Source of the DNA: Phytopseudomonas dryadis
GTDB lineage: Bacteria; Pseudomonadota; Gammaproteobacteria; Pseudomonadales; Pseudomonadaceae
Direction: 5' to 3'
DNA: 64,000 nucleotides
Assembly: GCF_004327355.1 (NCBI RefSeq)
Contig: NZ_QJUM01000005.1
Location: 1-64,000 of the forward strand
The first letter of the stretch is position 1. Each line of letters begins with the position of its first letter. A model generated the notes under the pieces. That model was not told the DNA's origin. It saw only the letters and a list, made by a program, of their open reading frames with translations, and did no database searches. The position numbers and the translations under genes were made by a program. Positions 25,714 through 36,020 of the stretch are shown here, piece after piece.

Positions 25714-25779
25714 GGTGAGACTCCGGTATGGCTCAGGTGGGGTGTCGGCTGTGCGTGGCGCTTCGGCATCGATCGATCC

Positions 25780-26895
25780 TCAATGCAATGACTTGCGCAG
25801 CCGCGACAAGGCGCCGACGAAGAACAGGCTGCCGATGATGGCCAGCGCCACCAGCTGTGGCCAGACGATGGTGCTTCCCGCGCCACGGAAGAGGATGGCC
25901 TGGGCCAGTTCGACGAAGTGCGTGGTGGGGGCCAGCAGCATGATGTGTTGCACCGCCTCCGGCATGCTTTCCCGGGGCGTCATGCCGCCCGAGAGGATCT
26001 GCAGCGGCATCAGCACGAGGATGATCAGCAGGCCCAGTTGCGGCATCGAACGGGCCAGGGTGCCGAAGAAGATGCCCATCGAGGTAGTGGCGAACAGGTG
26101 CAGGGCCGCACCGCACAGGAACAGCGCGATGGAGCCCGGTATGGGCACCTCCAGCCAGCCCTCGACCACCAGGGTCAGGGCGATGGCCGAAGCCGTCAGT
26201 ACCACCAGCCCCATCGACCAGACCTTGGCGCACATGATCTCGAACGGCGTGACCGGCATCACCAGCAGATGCTCGATGGTGCCGTGCTCGCGTTCGCGGA
26301 TCAGCGCGGCGCCGGTGAGGATGATCGACAGCATGGTGATCTGGTTGATCACCTCGTTCACCGAGCCGAACCAGGCGCGTACCAGGTTGGGGTTGTAGTT
26401 CATGTGCACCACCGCCTCGACCGACTGGGTCGCCGCGCCGCGCGTGCGCTGGAGGAATTCGCCGGCTTCGGCGCTGATGATCTGCTGGATGTGCCCGGCG
26501 CCGGTGAAGGCCTGGCTGACCTGGGTGGCGTCGACGTTGAGCTGGATGCTCGGCTGGCGCCCGGCGAGCAGATCCTGCTGGAAGTTCGGCGGGATGTTCA
26601 GGGTGAAGGTGTAGAGGCCCGCATCCATGCCGCTGTCCATTTCCTCCAGGGTGATCGGCTTCGGGGCGAGGAAGTAGGGCATCTGGAAGGCCGCGATGAT
26701 GCGCTGGGACAGCTGCGACTGGTCTTCGTCGATCACCCCGATGGTGGCGCGGTGCGGGGCTTCCGGCACCCCGGTGGCGCTGGAGTAGATGCCGAGGGTG
26801 AAGGCGTAGACGATCAGCAGCAGCAACGCCGGATCGCGATACAGGCTGCGCAGTTCCTTGATCCCCAACTGCAGGATATTGCTCAGTTTGCGCAT
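25780..26895 (-). CDS. ABC-2 type transporter permease (YhhJ-like)
   Basis: 371 residues, one N-terminal span (about 20-42), a large external domain (about 45-180) and five or six spans in the C-terminal half (ITMLSIILTGAALIREREHG and MPVTPFEIMCAKVWSMGLVV are typical ABC2_membrane_3 sequences). It is the partner permease of the ATPase-permease fusion one base upstream and of the HlyD-type protein, as in E. coli yhiI-rbbA-yhhJ. The likely job is export of a small or hydrophobic compound; substrate unknown. Confidence 0.88.
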   Translation of the reverse strand: MRKLSNILQLGIKELRSLYRDPALLLLIVYAFTLGIYSSATGVPEAPHRATIGVIDEDQSQLSQRIIAAFQMPYFLAPKPITLEEMDSGMDAGLYTFTLNIPPNFQQDLLAGRQPSIQLNVDATQVSQAFTGAGHIQQIISAEAGEFLQRTRGAATQSVEAVVHMNYNPNLVRAWFGSVNEVINQITMLSIILTGAALIREREHGTIEHLLVMPVTPFEIMCAKVWSMGLVVLTASAIALTLVVEGWLEVPIPGSIALFLCGAALHLFATTSMGIFFGTLARSMPQLGLLIILVLMPLQILSGGMTPRESMPEAVQHIMLLAPTTHFVELAQAILFRGAGSTIVWPQLVALAIIGSLFFVGALSRLRKSLH

Positions 26896-26896
26896 C

Positions 26897-29641
26897 TCAA
26901 TGCTCCTGCTTCTTCAGGCCGGCGACGCTGAGCAGGGTCAGCACGGGAATGGTCAATAGCAGGGGAAAGAAATAGAGGTACAGGTCGTGCAAACCCAGGG
27001 CCTTGGAGAACACGCCACGGCTGATGGTCAGGAAGTGGCTGGTCGGGTAGATATTGCCGATGAAGGCGCCGGCGCCTTCCATGGCCGATACCGGGTGGAT
27101 CAGGCCGGAAAACTGCGTCGCCGGCAGCAGGGTGGCGATGGCGGTGCCGAAGATGGCGGCGATCTGGCTGTTGAGGATCGACGACATCAGCAGGCCGAGT
27201 CCGGTGGCGCAGATCACGTAGAGCAGGGCGCCGATGGTCAGGGTCAGCATGCTGCCCTTGACCTGGACGTCGAACACCAGCACCGACAGGGCCACCAGCA
27301 TGAAGAAGTTGATCATGCCCAGGCCGATGTAGGGCAACTGCTTGCCGAGCAGGAATTCCAGGCGGGTCACCGGGGTGACATAGAAATTGGTGATCGAGCC
27401 CAGTTCCTTCTCGCGCACCACGCCGAGGGCGGTGAGCATGGCCGGGATCAGCATCAGCAGGATCGGGATCACCGCCGGCACCATGGCCGGCAGGCTCTGT
27501 ACGTCGGGGTTGTAGCGGTAGCGCAGGGTGATGTCGAACGGACTGGCCGCCACCCCCTGGGTCGAGCCACGGGCGAGTTCCTCCAGGTAGCTCTGGTGGA
27601 TGCCTTGCACGTAGCCCTTGATGGTGTCGGCGCGGGTCGGCATGGCGCCATCCACCCAGAAGCCCACCTGCGGCACCTCGCCGCGCTTGAGGTCGCGGCC
27701 GAAGCCGGGCGGAATCTCCAGCGCCAGGCTGATCTCGCCCTTGCGCATGCGCTGGTCGAGATCGGCATAGTCGCGCAACGGTGCTTGCTCGACGAAGTAG
27801 CGCGAGCCGGCGATGTTCAGGGCGTAGGCGGCGCTGGTGGTGGTCTGGTCGCGGTCGAGCACCGCGTAGTTCAGGTCCTCCACGTCCAGGCTGATGCCGT
27901 AGCCCATGATGAACATCAGCAGCACCGTACCGAGCAGGGCCAGGGTGGCGCGGATCGGGTCGCGGCGCAGCTCCATGGATTCGCGCTGGGTATAGCTGTA
28001 CAGGCGACGCAGGCTGAAGCGTGACTTCGACGCGCCGGCGGTGCCGTTCGACGTCTCTGGCGCTACGCCCGGCGTGGCCTCCGGGGCGCTCTCGTCGCTG
28101 CCGGCGGCATCGCGCAGGTAGGCGATGAAGGTCTCTTCCAGGGTGGCCAGGCCGCGCTTGTCCATCAGCGCCTGCGGCGTGTCGCTGTCCAGCACCCGGC
28201 CGGCGTGCATCATCGACATGCGGTCGCAGCGCAGCGCCTCGTTCATGAAGTGGGTGGAAATGAAGATGGTCACGCCATCGTTGCGCGACAGGTCGATCAG
28301 CAGTTCCCAGAAGCCGTCCCGGGCGATCGGGTCGACCCCCGAGGTGGGCTCGTCGAGGATCAGGATCTCCGGCTTGTGGATCACCGCCACCGCCAGCGAC
28401 AGGCGTTGGCGCACGCCCAGGGGCAGGTCGGCCGGCAATTGCTCGGCAACGCCCTGGAGGTTGAACCTGTCGAGCATTTCCTGGATACGGCCAGGGCGCT
28501 GTGCCACGGGAATGTGGAACAGCCGGGCGTGCAGGTCGAGGTTCTGCAGCACGCTCAGCTCGCTGTACAGCGAAAAGGCCTGGGACATGTAGCCGACCCG
28601 CCGCCGGGTTTCGATGTCCCTGGGGTCGACCGGCTGGCCGAACAGGAAGGCTTCGCCTTCGCTGGCCGGCTGCAGGCCGGTGAGCATCTTCATGGTGGTC
28701 GACTTGCCGCAGCCATTGGAGCCGAGGAAGCCGAAGATCTCCCCGCGTTCGATGCGGAAATCCACATGATCGACGGCGACGAAATCGCCGAAGCGACAGG
28801 TCAGGCCATGGGCCTCGATGGCCACCGCGTCGTTGCCGCTGGCCGCCGGGCGCGGTGGAATCACCAGGGCATGGTGGCCGCTGCGCTTGGCTTCGGGCAA
28901 CAGGGCGATGAAGGCTTCTTCCAGGTTGTCGGTGGCGGTGCGCTCGAGCAGTTCGCCGGGGGTGCCGGTATCCAGCACCTTGCCGTCGTCCATGGCCACC
29001 AGCCAGTCGAAACGCTGGGCTTCGTCCATGTAGGCGGTGGCGACCAGCACGCTCATGCCGGGACGGCGCGTGCGGATGCGCTCGATCAGCTCCCAGAACT
29101 GGTTGCGCGCCAGCGGGTCGACGCCGGTGGTGGGTTCGTCGAGGATCAGCAGGTCCGGGTCGTGGATCAGCGCGCAGCACAGCCCGAGCTTCTGCTTCAT
29201 GCCGCCGGACAGCTTGCCCGCCGGGCGCTCGGTGAAGGGCGCGAGGCCGGTGCTCTGCACCAGGTCGGCGATGCGCGCCTTGCGTTCCGCGGCGTCCTGG
29301 CCGAACAGCCGGCCGAAGAAGTCGAGGTTCTCGAACACGGTCAGGGTCGGGTAGAGGTTCTTGCCCAGGCCCTGGGGCATGTAGGCGATGCGCGGGCAGA
29401 TGTCGCGGCGGTGGCCGGCGTCGGCCATGTCGCCATCGAGCACCCGCACCGTGCCGTCCTGCAGCTTGCGCGCACCGGCGATCAGCGCCAGCAGGCTGGA
29501 CTTGCCGACCCCGTCCGGGCCGATCAGGCCGATCATGCGTTTGGCGGGGATCTCCAGGCTGACGTGGTCCACCGCGCAGGTCTGGCCGTAGCGCAGGCTG
29601 ACATCGAGCAACTGCGCCACGACGGAAGGGCTTTGCGTCAT
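26897..29641 (-). CDS. Double ABC ATPase fused to ABC-2 permease (RbbA/YhiH-like)
   Basis: 914 residues from ATG 29641, which overlaps the upstream stop as ATGA. Order: first ABC domain (about 10-240; Walker [10 protein letters not shown], signature LSGGMKQK, Walker [11 protein letters not shown]), second ABC domain (about 275-500; Walker [10 protein letters not shown], degenerate signature [18 protein letters not shown]), then a membrane part (about 545-914) with a long external loop. This layout is that of RbbA/YhiH. E. coli RbbA was described as ribosome-associated, but the gene context is that of a tripartite exporter. The weak second signature suggests unequal ATP sites. Confidence 0.9.
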   Translation of the reverse strand: MTQSPSVVAQLLDVSLRYGQTCAVDHVSLEIPAKRMIGLIGPDGVGKSSLLALIAGARKLQDGTVRVLDGDMADAGHRRDICPRIAYMPQGLGKNLYPTLTVFENLDFFGRLFGQDAAERKARIADLVQSTGLAPFTERPAGKLSGGMKQKLGLCCALIHDPDLLILDEPTTGVDPLARNQFWELIERIRTRRPGMSVLVATAYMDEAQRFDWLVAMDDGKVLDTGTPGELLERTATDNLEEAFIALLPEAKRSGHHALVIPPRPAASGNDAVAIEAHGLTCRFGDFVAVDHVDFRIERGEIFGFLGSNGCGKSTTMKMLTGLQPASEGEAFLFGQPVDPRDIETRRRVGYMSQAFSLYSELSVLQNLDLHARLFHIPVAQRPGRIQEMLDRFNLQGVAEQLPADLPLGVRQRLSLAVAVIHKPEILILDEPTSGVDPIARDGFWELLIDLSRNDGVTIFISTHFMNEALRCDRMSMMHAGRVLDSDTPQALMDKRGLATLEETFIAYLRDAAGSDESAPEATPGVAPETSNGTAGASKSRFSLRRLYSYTQRESMELRRDPIRATLALLGTVLLMFIMGYGISLDVEDLNYAVLDRDQTTTSAAYALNIAGSRYFVEQAPLRDYADLDQRMRKGEISLALEIPPGFGRDLKRGEVPQVGFWVDGAMPTRADTIKGYVQGIHQSYLEELARGSTQGVAASPFDITLRYRYNPDVQSLPAMVPAVIPILLMLIPAMLTALGVVREKELGSITNFYVTPVTRLEFLLGKQLPYIGLGMINFFMLVALSVLVFDVQVKGSMLTLTIGALLYVICATGLGLLMSSILNSQIAAIFGTAIATLLPATQFSGLIHPVSAMEGAGAFIGNIYPTSHFLTISRGVFSKALGLHDLYLYFFPLLLTIPVLTLLSVAGLKKQEH

Positions 29642-30711
29642 TGTGGAATCCGGATCTGCAGGTCTTGCGGCCATTCGGCGGCATCATCGAGTTTCAGGTA
29701 GGCCATGCCGGGGACGCCGGTCTTGACCTGGTCCAGATGCGCCTTGAGCAGGTCGGGGTCGATCCGCGCCTTGATCCGGAACATCAGCTTCTCGCGTTCG
29801 TTGGCGGTTTCCACGGTCTTCGGCGTGAACTGCGCGACGCTGGCGACGAAGGTCACCTTGGCCGGGATCACATACTGCGGCGCCGCATCCAGCACCAGGT
29901 GCACGTCGGAACCGAGGGCGACCCGGCCGGCCTGCTGCGAAGGCAGGAAGATGTTCATGTAGACATCGTTGAGATCGACCAGGTTGAGCACCTTGCCGCC
30001 CGCGGCCAGCACTTCGCCGGGCTGGCTGATACGGTATTGCACGCGGCCGCTGCGCGGTGCCTTCAACTGGCTGTCCTCGATATCGGCCTGCAGCCGCTCG
30101 ACGCTGGCCTGGGCGGCCTGTACCGCCGACTCGGCCTCGATCACCTGGGACTGCGCGGCCTCGATGCCGGCCTGGGCCGAGACCACCTGGGATTGCGCGG
30201 CGGCGAGGGCGGCCTGGCCGCTCTGCAGGGCGGCCAGGTCGTCGTCCAGTTGCTGGCGTGGCAGGGCATTGCGCTTGACCAGGATCGCGGTGCGGTCATG
30301 GCGTTTCTGCGCGGCGGTGAGTTCGGCGCGGCGCTGGCGCACCACGGCTTCGGCGGTGATCTTCTCGCTTTGCCGCAGGGAGACCTGGGAATGGGCCGTG
30401 CGGGTGGCGTTCTGCGCCTGGCGTACCTGGGCCTGGGCCTGGTTCAACTGCGCCACGAGCACCTGGGTATCCATGCGCGCCAGGATCTGCCCGGCCTGGA
30501 CGAAGTCGCCTTCCTCGACCTCGATTTCCAGGAGCCGGCCGGCCAGCTTGCTGGCCACGTCCACTTCGGTGGCTTCGATACGGCCGTTGGCACTGGCGAA
30601 ACCCTCACCCAGTCCGCTTGGGCGCAACTTCATCCATACCAGGGCGGCAACGGCGACCAAGGCGGCCACGATCACCACGCGGGTGAGGTTTTTCCTGTAC
30701 TGCTGCTTCAT
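29638..30711 (-). CDS. HlyD-family membrane fusion protein (YhiI-like)
   Basis: 357 residues from ATG 30711 ([20 protein letters not shown]), preferred to the TTG at 30726 because ggga stands nine bases upstream. One N-terminal membrane span (about 10-27), a lipoyl-like half domain, a long coiled-coil hairpin rich in Gln/Ala (about 80-190), the second half domain ([19 protein letters not shown]) and a beta-barrel region. It connects an inner-membrane ABC exporter to an outer-membrane channel. It starts 26 bp after the phaC stop, so the transporter is probably read through from the phb genes. Confidence 0.9.
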   Translation of the reverse strand: MKQQYRKNLTRVVIVAALVAVAALVWMKLRPSGLGEGFASANGRIEATEVDVASKLAGRLLEIEVEEGDFVQAGQILARMDTQVLVAQLNQAQAQVRQAQNATRTAHSQVSLRQSEKITAEAVVRQRRAELTAAQKRHDRTAILVKRNALPRQQLDDDLAALQSGQAALAAAQSQVVSAQAGIEAAQSQVIEAESAVQAAQASVERLQADIEDSQLKAPRSGRVQYRISQPGEVLAAGGKVLNLVDLNDVYMNIFLPSQQAGRVALGSDVHLVLDAAPQYVIPAKVTFVASVAQFTPKTVETANEREKLMFRIKARIDPDLLKAHLDQVKTGVPGMAYLKLDDAAEWPQDLQIRIPQ

Positions 30712-30736
30712 CAATCGATTTCCCAAACTCAGATGT

Positions 30737-32437
30737 TCATTGCTTTACGTAGCGGCCCGGCGCGGGTTCCACGGCCGGATACTCGGCATTGCCAGTATGC
30801 ATGACGGCGGGGCGGCGTGGGCCGGCATGCCCGGCCAGCCAGGCGAACCAGTCGTGCCACCAGCTGCCGGGATGCTGTTCGGCGGCCTCGAGCCAGGCGT
30901 CGGGCTCCTCCGTTATACGCTCGTTCAGCCAATAATGGCGTTTCTGCCGTGCTGGTGGGTTGATCACCCCGGCGATATGCCCGGAGGCGCCCAGCACGAA
31001 ACGGCAGGGGCCGGACAGCAGGGCGGTGCTGGCATAGGCGCTGCGCCAGGGGACGATATGGTCGTCGTGGGTGCCGAGCACATAGGCCGGCGCCTCGATG
31101 GCGCGCAGGTCGAGCTTGACCCCGCAGCAGTCCAGTTCGCCGGATTTCAGGTCGTTCTGCAGGTAGGTGTGGCGCAGGTACCAGCAGTACATGGGGCCGG
31201 GCAGATCGGTGCTGTCGTTGTTCCAGAACAGCAGGTCCAGGGGCAGCGGCTTGTCGCCCTTGAGGTACTTGTCGACATGGTAGTTCCACCACAGCTCGTT
31301 GGGCCGCAGCAGGGAGAAGGTATTGCCCATGTCCTCGCCGCGGAACAGGCCGGTGGCGCCGCCCTGGCCGCCGATGGTGCGCTCGCGGTAGGCCACCAGT
31401 TGTTCGTCGACGAAGACGCTGATCTGCCCGGTGTCCAGGTAGTCGAGGAAGGTCGCCAGCAGGCTCAGGCTGGCGATGTCCTTGTCGCCCCGGGCGGCGA
31501 GCACCGCCAGGGCGCTCGCCAGCAGGGTGCCGCCGATGCAGAAGCCCAGGCAGTTGAGCCGGCGCTCGCCGCTGATCGCCCGGGTTACCCGCAGGGCACT
31601 GATCACGCCGTCCTGGATCAGGTCGTCCCAGGTCAGGTCGGATTGCGCCTGGCCGAAGTTGCGCCAGGACATCAGGAACACCTGGTGGCCCTGTTCCAGC
31701 AGGTGACGAACCAGCGAGTTCTCCGGGCGCAGGTCGAGGATGTAGTACTTGTTGATCGCCGGCGGCACGATGAACAGCGGCCGCTGGTGCTGGGTCTCGC
31801 TCAGCGGCCGGTACTGGATCAACTGGAAGAGGGGGTTCTCGAACACCACCTCGCCGGGGGTGATGGCGAGGTTGACGCCGACTTCGAAGGCGCCCTGGTC
31901 GCACTGGCGCAGTTTGCCTTCGCGCAGGTCGTTGCCCATCTGCAGCAGGCCGTTGAACAGGCTGGCGCCCTGGGTTTCCAGCAGGCGCTGCAAGGCGTCG
32001 GGATTGCTCACCAGGAAGTTGCTCGGGGCGCTGGCGGCCAGCGCCTGTTCGACCAGGTAGCGCAGGCGCTGGCGCGGTTTGTCCTCGTCGATCGGCAGGG
32101 CATCGAGCAGTTGCAGTAGAAACGAACAGTTGAGCAGGTAGAAGGCGGCGAGGGAGCCGAACAGCGGATCGCTCCAGTTGCCGCTGGCGAAGCGCCGGTC
32201 GTCGAAGGTGAAGGGCTGGCTGCTCAGCAGGCGCTGGCCGAGGGCGCTCCACTGCTGTTGGTAGTCGCTTTGCAGCTGTTCCAGCCGCTCGGCGGGCAGC
32301 TCGAACCAGGCGTCGTGCCGGTGCCCGTTGAACCAGGGGCTGCTGGCCACCCACAGACGCAATTGTTGTAGGGCGAAACTGGCGCTGAAGGGCGCCTGGC
32401 CCGACCAGTAGCCGCTGAAGGAATTGTCCATAACCAT
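30737..32437 (-). CDS. phaC: Class I polyhydroxyalkanoate (PHB) synthase
   Basis: 566 residues from ATG 32437 (or ATG 32431). The enzyme joins 3-hydroxyacyl-CoA units, normally 3-hydroxybutyryl-CoA in class I, at the granule surface. The lipase-like box LGFCIGGTLL gives the catalytic Cys300; Asp459 (GTHDDHIVPW) and His487 (GASGHIAGVINPP) complete the triad. Length, the presence of phbA and phbB upstream, and the absence of a phaC1-phaZ-phaC2 layout all point to short-chain PHB and not the medium-chain system usual in Pseudomonas. A hairpin lies between it and phbA (32450-32522). Confidence 0.95.
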   Translation of the reverse strand: MVMDNSFSGYWSGQAPFSASFALQQLRLWVASSPWFNGHRHDAWFELPAERLEQLQSDYQQQWSALGQRLLSSQPFTFDDRRFASGNWSDPLFGSLAAFYLLNCSFLLQLLDALPIDEDKPRQRLRYLVEQALAASAPSNFLVSNPDALQRLLETQGASLFNGLLQMGNDLREGKLRQCDQGAFEVGVNLAITPGEVVFENPLFQLIQYRPLSETQHQRPLFIVPPAINKYYILDLRPENSLVRHLLEQGHQVFLMSWRNFGQAQSDLTWDDLIQDGVISALRVTRAISGERRLNCLGFCIGGTLLASALAVLAARGDKDIASLSLLATFLDYLDTGQISVFVDEQLVAYRERTIGGQGGATGLFRGEDMGNTFSLLRPNELWWNYHVDKYLKGDKPLPLDLLFWNNDSTDLPGPMYCWYLRHTYLQNDLKSGELDCCGVKLDLRAIEAPAYVLGTHDDHIVPWRSAYASTALLSGPCRFVLGASGHIAGVINPPARQKRHYWLNERITEEPDAWLEAAEQHPGSWWHDWFAWLAGHAGPRRPAVMHTGNAEYPAVEPAPGRYVKQ

Positions 32438-32449
32438 TCATCCGCACTG

Positions 32450-32522
32450 AAAAACAAAAGCCGTGCTTGCCGGATCAGGCCGGTCTGGCGTGATCTCGAG
32501 CCCGGTTGTCGAGCAAGCACGG
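32450..32522 (-). terminator. Hairpin with T run between phbA and phaC (attenuator candidate)
   Basis: ccgtgcttgc (32461-32470) and gcaagcacgg (32513-32522) are perfect 10-base complements with a 42-base loop that can itself partly fold. Read on the minus strand, the direction of phbA to phaC, the stem is followed by cttttgttttt. It might reduce phaC expression relative to phbBA. The long loop makes it less certain than an ordinary terminator. Confidence 0.5.
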
Positions 32523-32603
32523 TGCGGTCACCGATAACCGGCCGACGCGGCCAGGGGCAGGCCACATCGGCTGCGAACCGATCCTCGAACCGCAAAGGCC
32601 GGG

Positions 32604-33782
32604 TTAGCGTTCGATGGCCAGCGCCACGCCCTGGCCGCCACCGATGCACAGGGTGGCCAGGCCCTTGCTGGCGTCGCGGCGTATCAGCTCATGCACCAGG
32701 GTGACCAGAATGCGCGCACCGGATGCGCCGATGGGATGACCCAGGGCAATGGAACCGCCATTAACGTTGACTTTCCCGCTATCCCAGCGCAGCTCCCGGG
32801 CGACCGCCAGGGATTGCGCGGCGAACGCCTCGTTGGCTTCGATCAGGTCGAGCTGGTCCAGCGTCCAGCCGGCTTTTTCCAGGGTGCGGCGGCTGGCCGG
32901 CACCGGGCCGATGCCCATCACCGCCGGATCGACCCCGGCGCTGGCATAGGCCTTGATCCGCGCCAGCACCGGCAGACCGAGGGCGGCGGCCTTGGCGGCA
33001 CTGGCCAGCACCAGCACGGCGGCGCCGTCGTTGAGCGTCGAGGCATTGCCGGCGGTGACGCTGCCGTCCTTCTTGAAAGCCGCTTTCAGCTTGGCCAGGG
33101 ACTCGGCCGTGGTGCCCGGGCGGGGCTGTTCGTCGCGATCGAAAACCACGGGTTCGCCCTTGCGCTGGGGAATCAGGATGGGGGTGATCTCGTCCTTGAA
33201 ACGTCCGGCCTCGATGGCGGCCACGGCCTTCTGCTGCGAGGCGGCGGCGAAGGCGTCCTGGGCTTCGCGACTGATGGCGTATCGGTCCGCCAGGTTCTCG
33301 GCGGTGATGCCCATGTGGTAGTCGTTGAAGGCGTCCCACAGACCGTCGCTGATCATGCTGTCGAGCAGTTGGCCGTGGCCCATGCGCAAGCCGGTACGCG
33401 CCTTGGGCAGCACATAGGGCGCCAGGCTCATGTTCTCCATGCCGCCGGCGATGACCAGTTCGGCGTCGCCGCAGCGGATCGCCTGGGCGGCCAGGTGTAC
33501 CGCCTTGAGTCCGGAACCGCAGACCTTGTTCAGGGTCAGCGCCGGCACCGTATCGGGCAGGCCGGCCCTGATCGCCGCCTGGCGCGCCGGATTCTGCCCG
33601 TTGCCGGCGCTGAGGATCTGGCCGAGGATCACCTCGTCGACCTGGGCCGGGTCCAGCTGGGTTCGTTGCAGCAGTTGCTTGATCACCGCGGCGCCCAGGT
33701 CGGCGGCGGGTATACCGGCCAGCGCGCCCTGGAAACTGCCGATGGCGGTGCGGCTGGCGGCGAGAATGACGACATCGTTCAT
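32604..33782 (-). CDS. phbA: Acetyl-CoA C-acetyltransferase (beta-ketothiolase) PhbA
   Basis: 392 residues, full thiolase. It condenses two acetyl-CoA to acetoacetyl-CoA, the first step to PHB. The acyl-accepting Cys88 lies in [13 protein letters not shown], His in [16 protein letters not shown] and the second Cys in [11 protein letters not shown]. Between phbB (58 bp upstream) and phaC (166 bp downstream) on the same strand, it belongs to a phbBAC operon. Confidence 0.95.
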   Translation of the reverse strand: MNDVVILAASRTAIGSFQGALAGIPAADLGAAVIKQLLQRTQLDPAQVDEVILGQILSAGNGQNPARQAAIRAGLPDTVPALTLNKVCGSGLKAVHLAAQAIRCGDAELVIAGGMENMSLAPYVLPKARTGLRMGHGQLLDSMISDGLWDAFNDYHMGITAENLADRYAISREAQDAFAAASQQKAVAAIEAGRFKDEITPILIPQRKGEPVVFDRDEQPRPGTTAESLAKLKAAFKKDGSVTAGNASTLNDGAAVLVLASAAKAAALGLPVLARIKAYASAGVDPAVMGIGPVPASRRTLEKAGWTLDQLDLIEANEAFAAQSLAVARELRWDSGKVNVNGGSIALGHPIGASGARILVTLVHELIRRDASKGLATLCIGGGQGVALAIER

Positions 33783-33840
33783 GCGGCGCTCCGTTCGTGG
33801 GACCTGAAGGAAGGGGGAATGTCCGTGTCCGCGCGCGGCG

Positions 33841-34587
33841 CTACTGCATGTTCATGCCGCCATTGACCGAGAAGTCCGCGCCGCTGGCATAGGCGGATTC
33901 CTCCGATGCCAGCCAGGCGACGATCGAGGCGATCTCCTCGGGTTTGCCCAGGCGGCCGAGCGGGATGCCGGCGACCAGGCCCTCGAGAATGTCCTGGCGC
34001 ATCGCCGCGGTCATGTCGGTCTGGATGTAGCCGGGGGAAACGGTATTGACGGTGATGCCCTTGCCGGTGACTTCACGGGCCAGGGCCATGCTGAAACCAT
34101 GGATGCCGGCCTTGGCCGCGCAATAGTTGGTCTGGCCGAACTGGCCCCGCTGGCCATTGATCGAGGAAATATTGATGATCCGTCCCCAGCCCTTGGCCAG
34201 CATGCCCTCGATGACCTGCTTGGTGGTGTTGAACAGGCCGCTCAGGTTGGTGTCGATCACCGCCTTCCAGTTCTCCGCGGTCAGCTTGCGAAAACTGGCG
34301 TCGCGGGTGATGCCGGCGTTGTTGACCAGCACGTCGATGGGGCCGATGTTCTCGCGAACCATCTCGAAGCTCTGGCGAGTGGACTCCCAGTCGGTGATGT
34401 CGCAGTCGACGCAGTGGAAGTGATAGTCGGCCTCGAGTTGCCGGGCGATCCAGGCATTCTTGCGGCTGGAGTCGGGGCTGCAGCCGACGACCACGGTGAA
34501 ACCGTCCTTGTACAGGCGCTGACTGATGGCGGTACCGATGCCACCCATGCCGCCGGTGACCAGTGCGATGCGATTGGAAACTCCCAT
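33841..34587 (-). CDS. phbB: Acetoacetyl-CoA reductase PhbB
   Basis: 248 residues, short-chain dehydrogenase. Cofactor loop [24 protein letters not shown], active-site Ser and Tyr-x3-Lys in [20 protein letters not shown], and a C-terminal [14 protein letters not shown] close to that of Cupriavidus PhaB. It reduces acetoacetyl-CoA to (R)-3-hydroxybutyryl-CoA with NADPH. It is the first gene of phbBAC and is divergent from the AraC-type regulator gene, with 221 bp between them. ATG 34587 follows aaggaac. Confidence 0.95.
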   Translation of the reverse strand: MGVSNRIALVTGGMGGIGTAISQRLYKDGFTVVVGCSPDSSRKNAWIARQLEADYHFHCVDCDITDWESTRQSFEMVRENIGPIDVLVNNAGITRDASFRKLTAENWKAVIDTNLSGLFNTTKQVIEGMLAKGWGRIINISSINGQRGQFGQTNYCAAKAGIHGFSMALAREVTGKGITVNTVSPGYIQTDMTAAMRQDILEGLVAGIPLGRLGKPEEIASIVAWLASEESAYASGADFSVNGGMNMQ

Positions 34588-34670
34588 GGCGTGTTCCTTG
34601 CGTGCATATGTGTTCGCTCAAGTATTCGGTAGCATCCCGTTCGGGAAAACGTTCTTGGGCGACGCCCGGT

Positions 34671-34704
34671 TGTCAATCCGTGCCAAATCTGTCATTTGCG
34701 GACA
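34671..34704. promoter_or_regulatory. Possible regulator half-sites between phbB and phbR
   Basis: TGTCA occurs at 34671-34675 and again at 34690-34694, 19 bases apart, and GACA follows at 34701-34704. AraC-type proteins often bind direct repeats of about this spacing, and the sites lie in the 221-bp divergent gap. No experimental motif for this regulator is known to me, so this is only a candidate. Confidence 0.25.
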
Positions 34705-34808
34705 TCGAATCCGGAAAATCGTCGGCTCCTTGACCTGGATCGGTGGCGAGGAGCGCAGGCGCTGTAGCGTGGCTACGGCATGGACATGGGGATAGGAGCG
34801 AAGAGAGC

Positions 34809-35945
34809 ATGTACAGGGTCAGCGCGAGCTTTGCCGCGCTTCTGCTGAACACCTTCATGGCAGAAGGCCTGGACGTGGCGCGCCTGTGCCGCGACGCCGG
34901 GCTGGACAGGCAGCGCCTGCAGCAGGCGGATGCCTTTTTCCGGCGCCGGACGATCTATCGGCTACTGGAGTTGGCCGCCGTCGAGTCCGGCAACCCCAAC
35001 ATCGGCCTGAAGACCTATGCGCATTTCCTGCCGGGCAGCTTCCAGCTGGTGGGTTACGTGATGATGTCCAGCCCCAACCTGAAGGAGGCCCTGGAACGCC
35101 TGGTGCGTTTCACGCCGTTGCTCGGCAATGGCGTCACGGTGCTCTTCACCCGGGAGCAGGGCTGTCATCGGCTGTCGTTCGAGGAGCATCCCGAAGCAGG
35201 TATCGCCCGCCCCCGGCAAGCGTCGGACGCTGCCGCCGCGGCGCTGCTGGGCTTCTGCCGCTGGCTGACCGGAGGCAACCTGCAGCGGCCACTGGCGATC
35301 GAGCTCGACTATCCCGAGCCGCCGGACATTGCCGAGCACCAGCGCCTGTTCGATTGCCCGCTGCATTTCGGCGCCGCCCGGGCCAGTATCCTGTTCGCCT
35401 CGCAGGAGCTGCTGGCGCCGCTGAGCACGGCCAACGAAGCGCTGGCCACGCTTCACGAGAGTTTTGCCGAAGCCCGCCTGAGCCTGCTGTGTGGCCATTC
35501 GCTGGCCGCCCGGGTGCGCACGCTGATCACCGAGAACCTGGATCGGGGCGGCTGCGACATGGCGTCGGTGGCGAAAGCGCTGTGCATCAGCAAGCGTACC
35601 CTGCAGCGTGGCCTGGAGCGCGAGGGCGTGCAATTCAAGGATGTGCTCGGCGCCGTGCGCCGGCAACTGGCCGACTACTACCTGCGCCACACCCAGGACA
35701 GCCTGGCGCAGGTGGCCGAGCGCCTCGGCTTCCTCGAGCAAAGCAGCTTCCATAAGGCCTGCCTGCGCTGGTTCGGCGTGTCGCCCGGGCGCTACCGGCT
35801 CGGCGAGGGGGCGCTGGCGGACGGCGCCTCCGGTGAAGACACCGCCCGTGCAGCCGATGGCGACGACGCTATCGATGAACGGCAACAGGGGGACGACGCA
35901 CGTCCCCCATGTGCCTGCCGTTCCGGGGGCGTGTGCTCGTGCTGA
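34809..35945 (+). CDS. phbR: AraC-family regulator, probable PHB activator PhbR
   Basis: 378 residues from ATG 34809 (MYRVSASFAALLLNTFMAEG); the frame is open a further 66 bp but this start fits the OruR/ArgR-like AraC group. An N-terminal Arabinose_bd domain (about 15-190, NIGLKTYAHFLPGSFQLVGY) is followed by the double HTH (about 240-335: MASVAKALCISKRTLQRGLE and LAQVAERLGFLEQSSFHKACLRWFGVSPGRYR). After it comes a 40-residue tail with odd composition ending CACRSGGVCSC. A gene of this type beside phbBAC activates the locus in Pseudomonas sp. 61-3; the same role is inferred here. Confidence 0.82.
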   Translation: MYRVSASFAALLLNTFMAEGLDVARLCRDAGLDRQRLQQADAFFRRRTIYRLLELAAVESGNPNIGLKTYAHFLPGSFQLVGYVMMSSPNLKEALERLVRFTPLLGNGVTVLFTREQGCHRLSFEEHPEAGIARPRQASDAAAAALLGFCRWLTGGNLQRPLAIELDYPEPPDIAEHQRLFDCPLHFGAARASILFASQELLAPLSTANEALATLHESFAEARLSLLCGHSLAARVRTLITENLDRGGCDMASVAKALCISKRTLQRGLEREGVQFKDVLGAVRRQLADYYLRHTQDSLAQVAERLGFLEQSSFHKACLRWFGVSPGRYRLGEGALADGASGEDTARAADGDDAIDERQQGDDARPPCACRSGGVCSC

Positions 35946-36020
35946 CGGGCCGGCGCCGTCCTGGCCGACGCACCGCGACGGGATCGCCGCCCGTGCCGTA
36001 GGTTTGGCGGGCGCGAGGTT

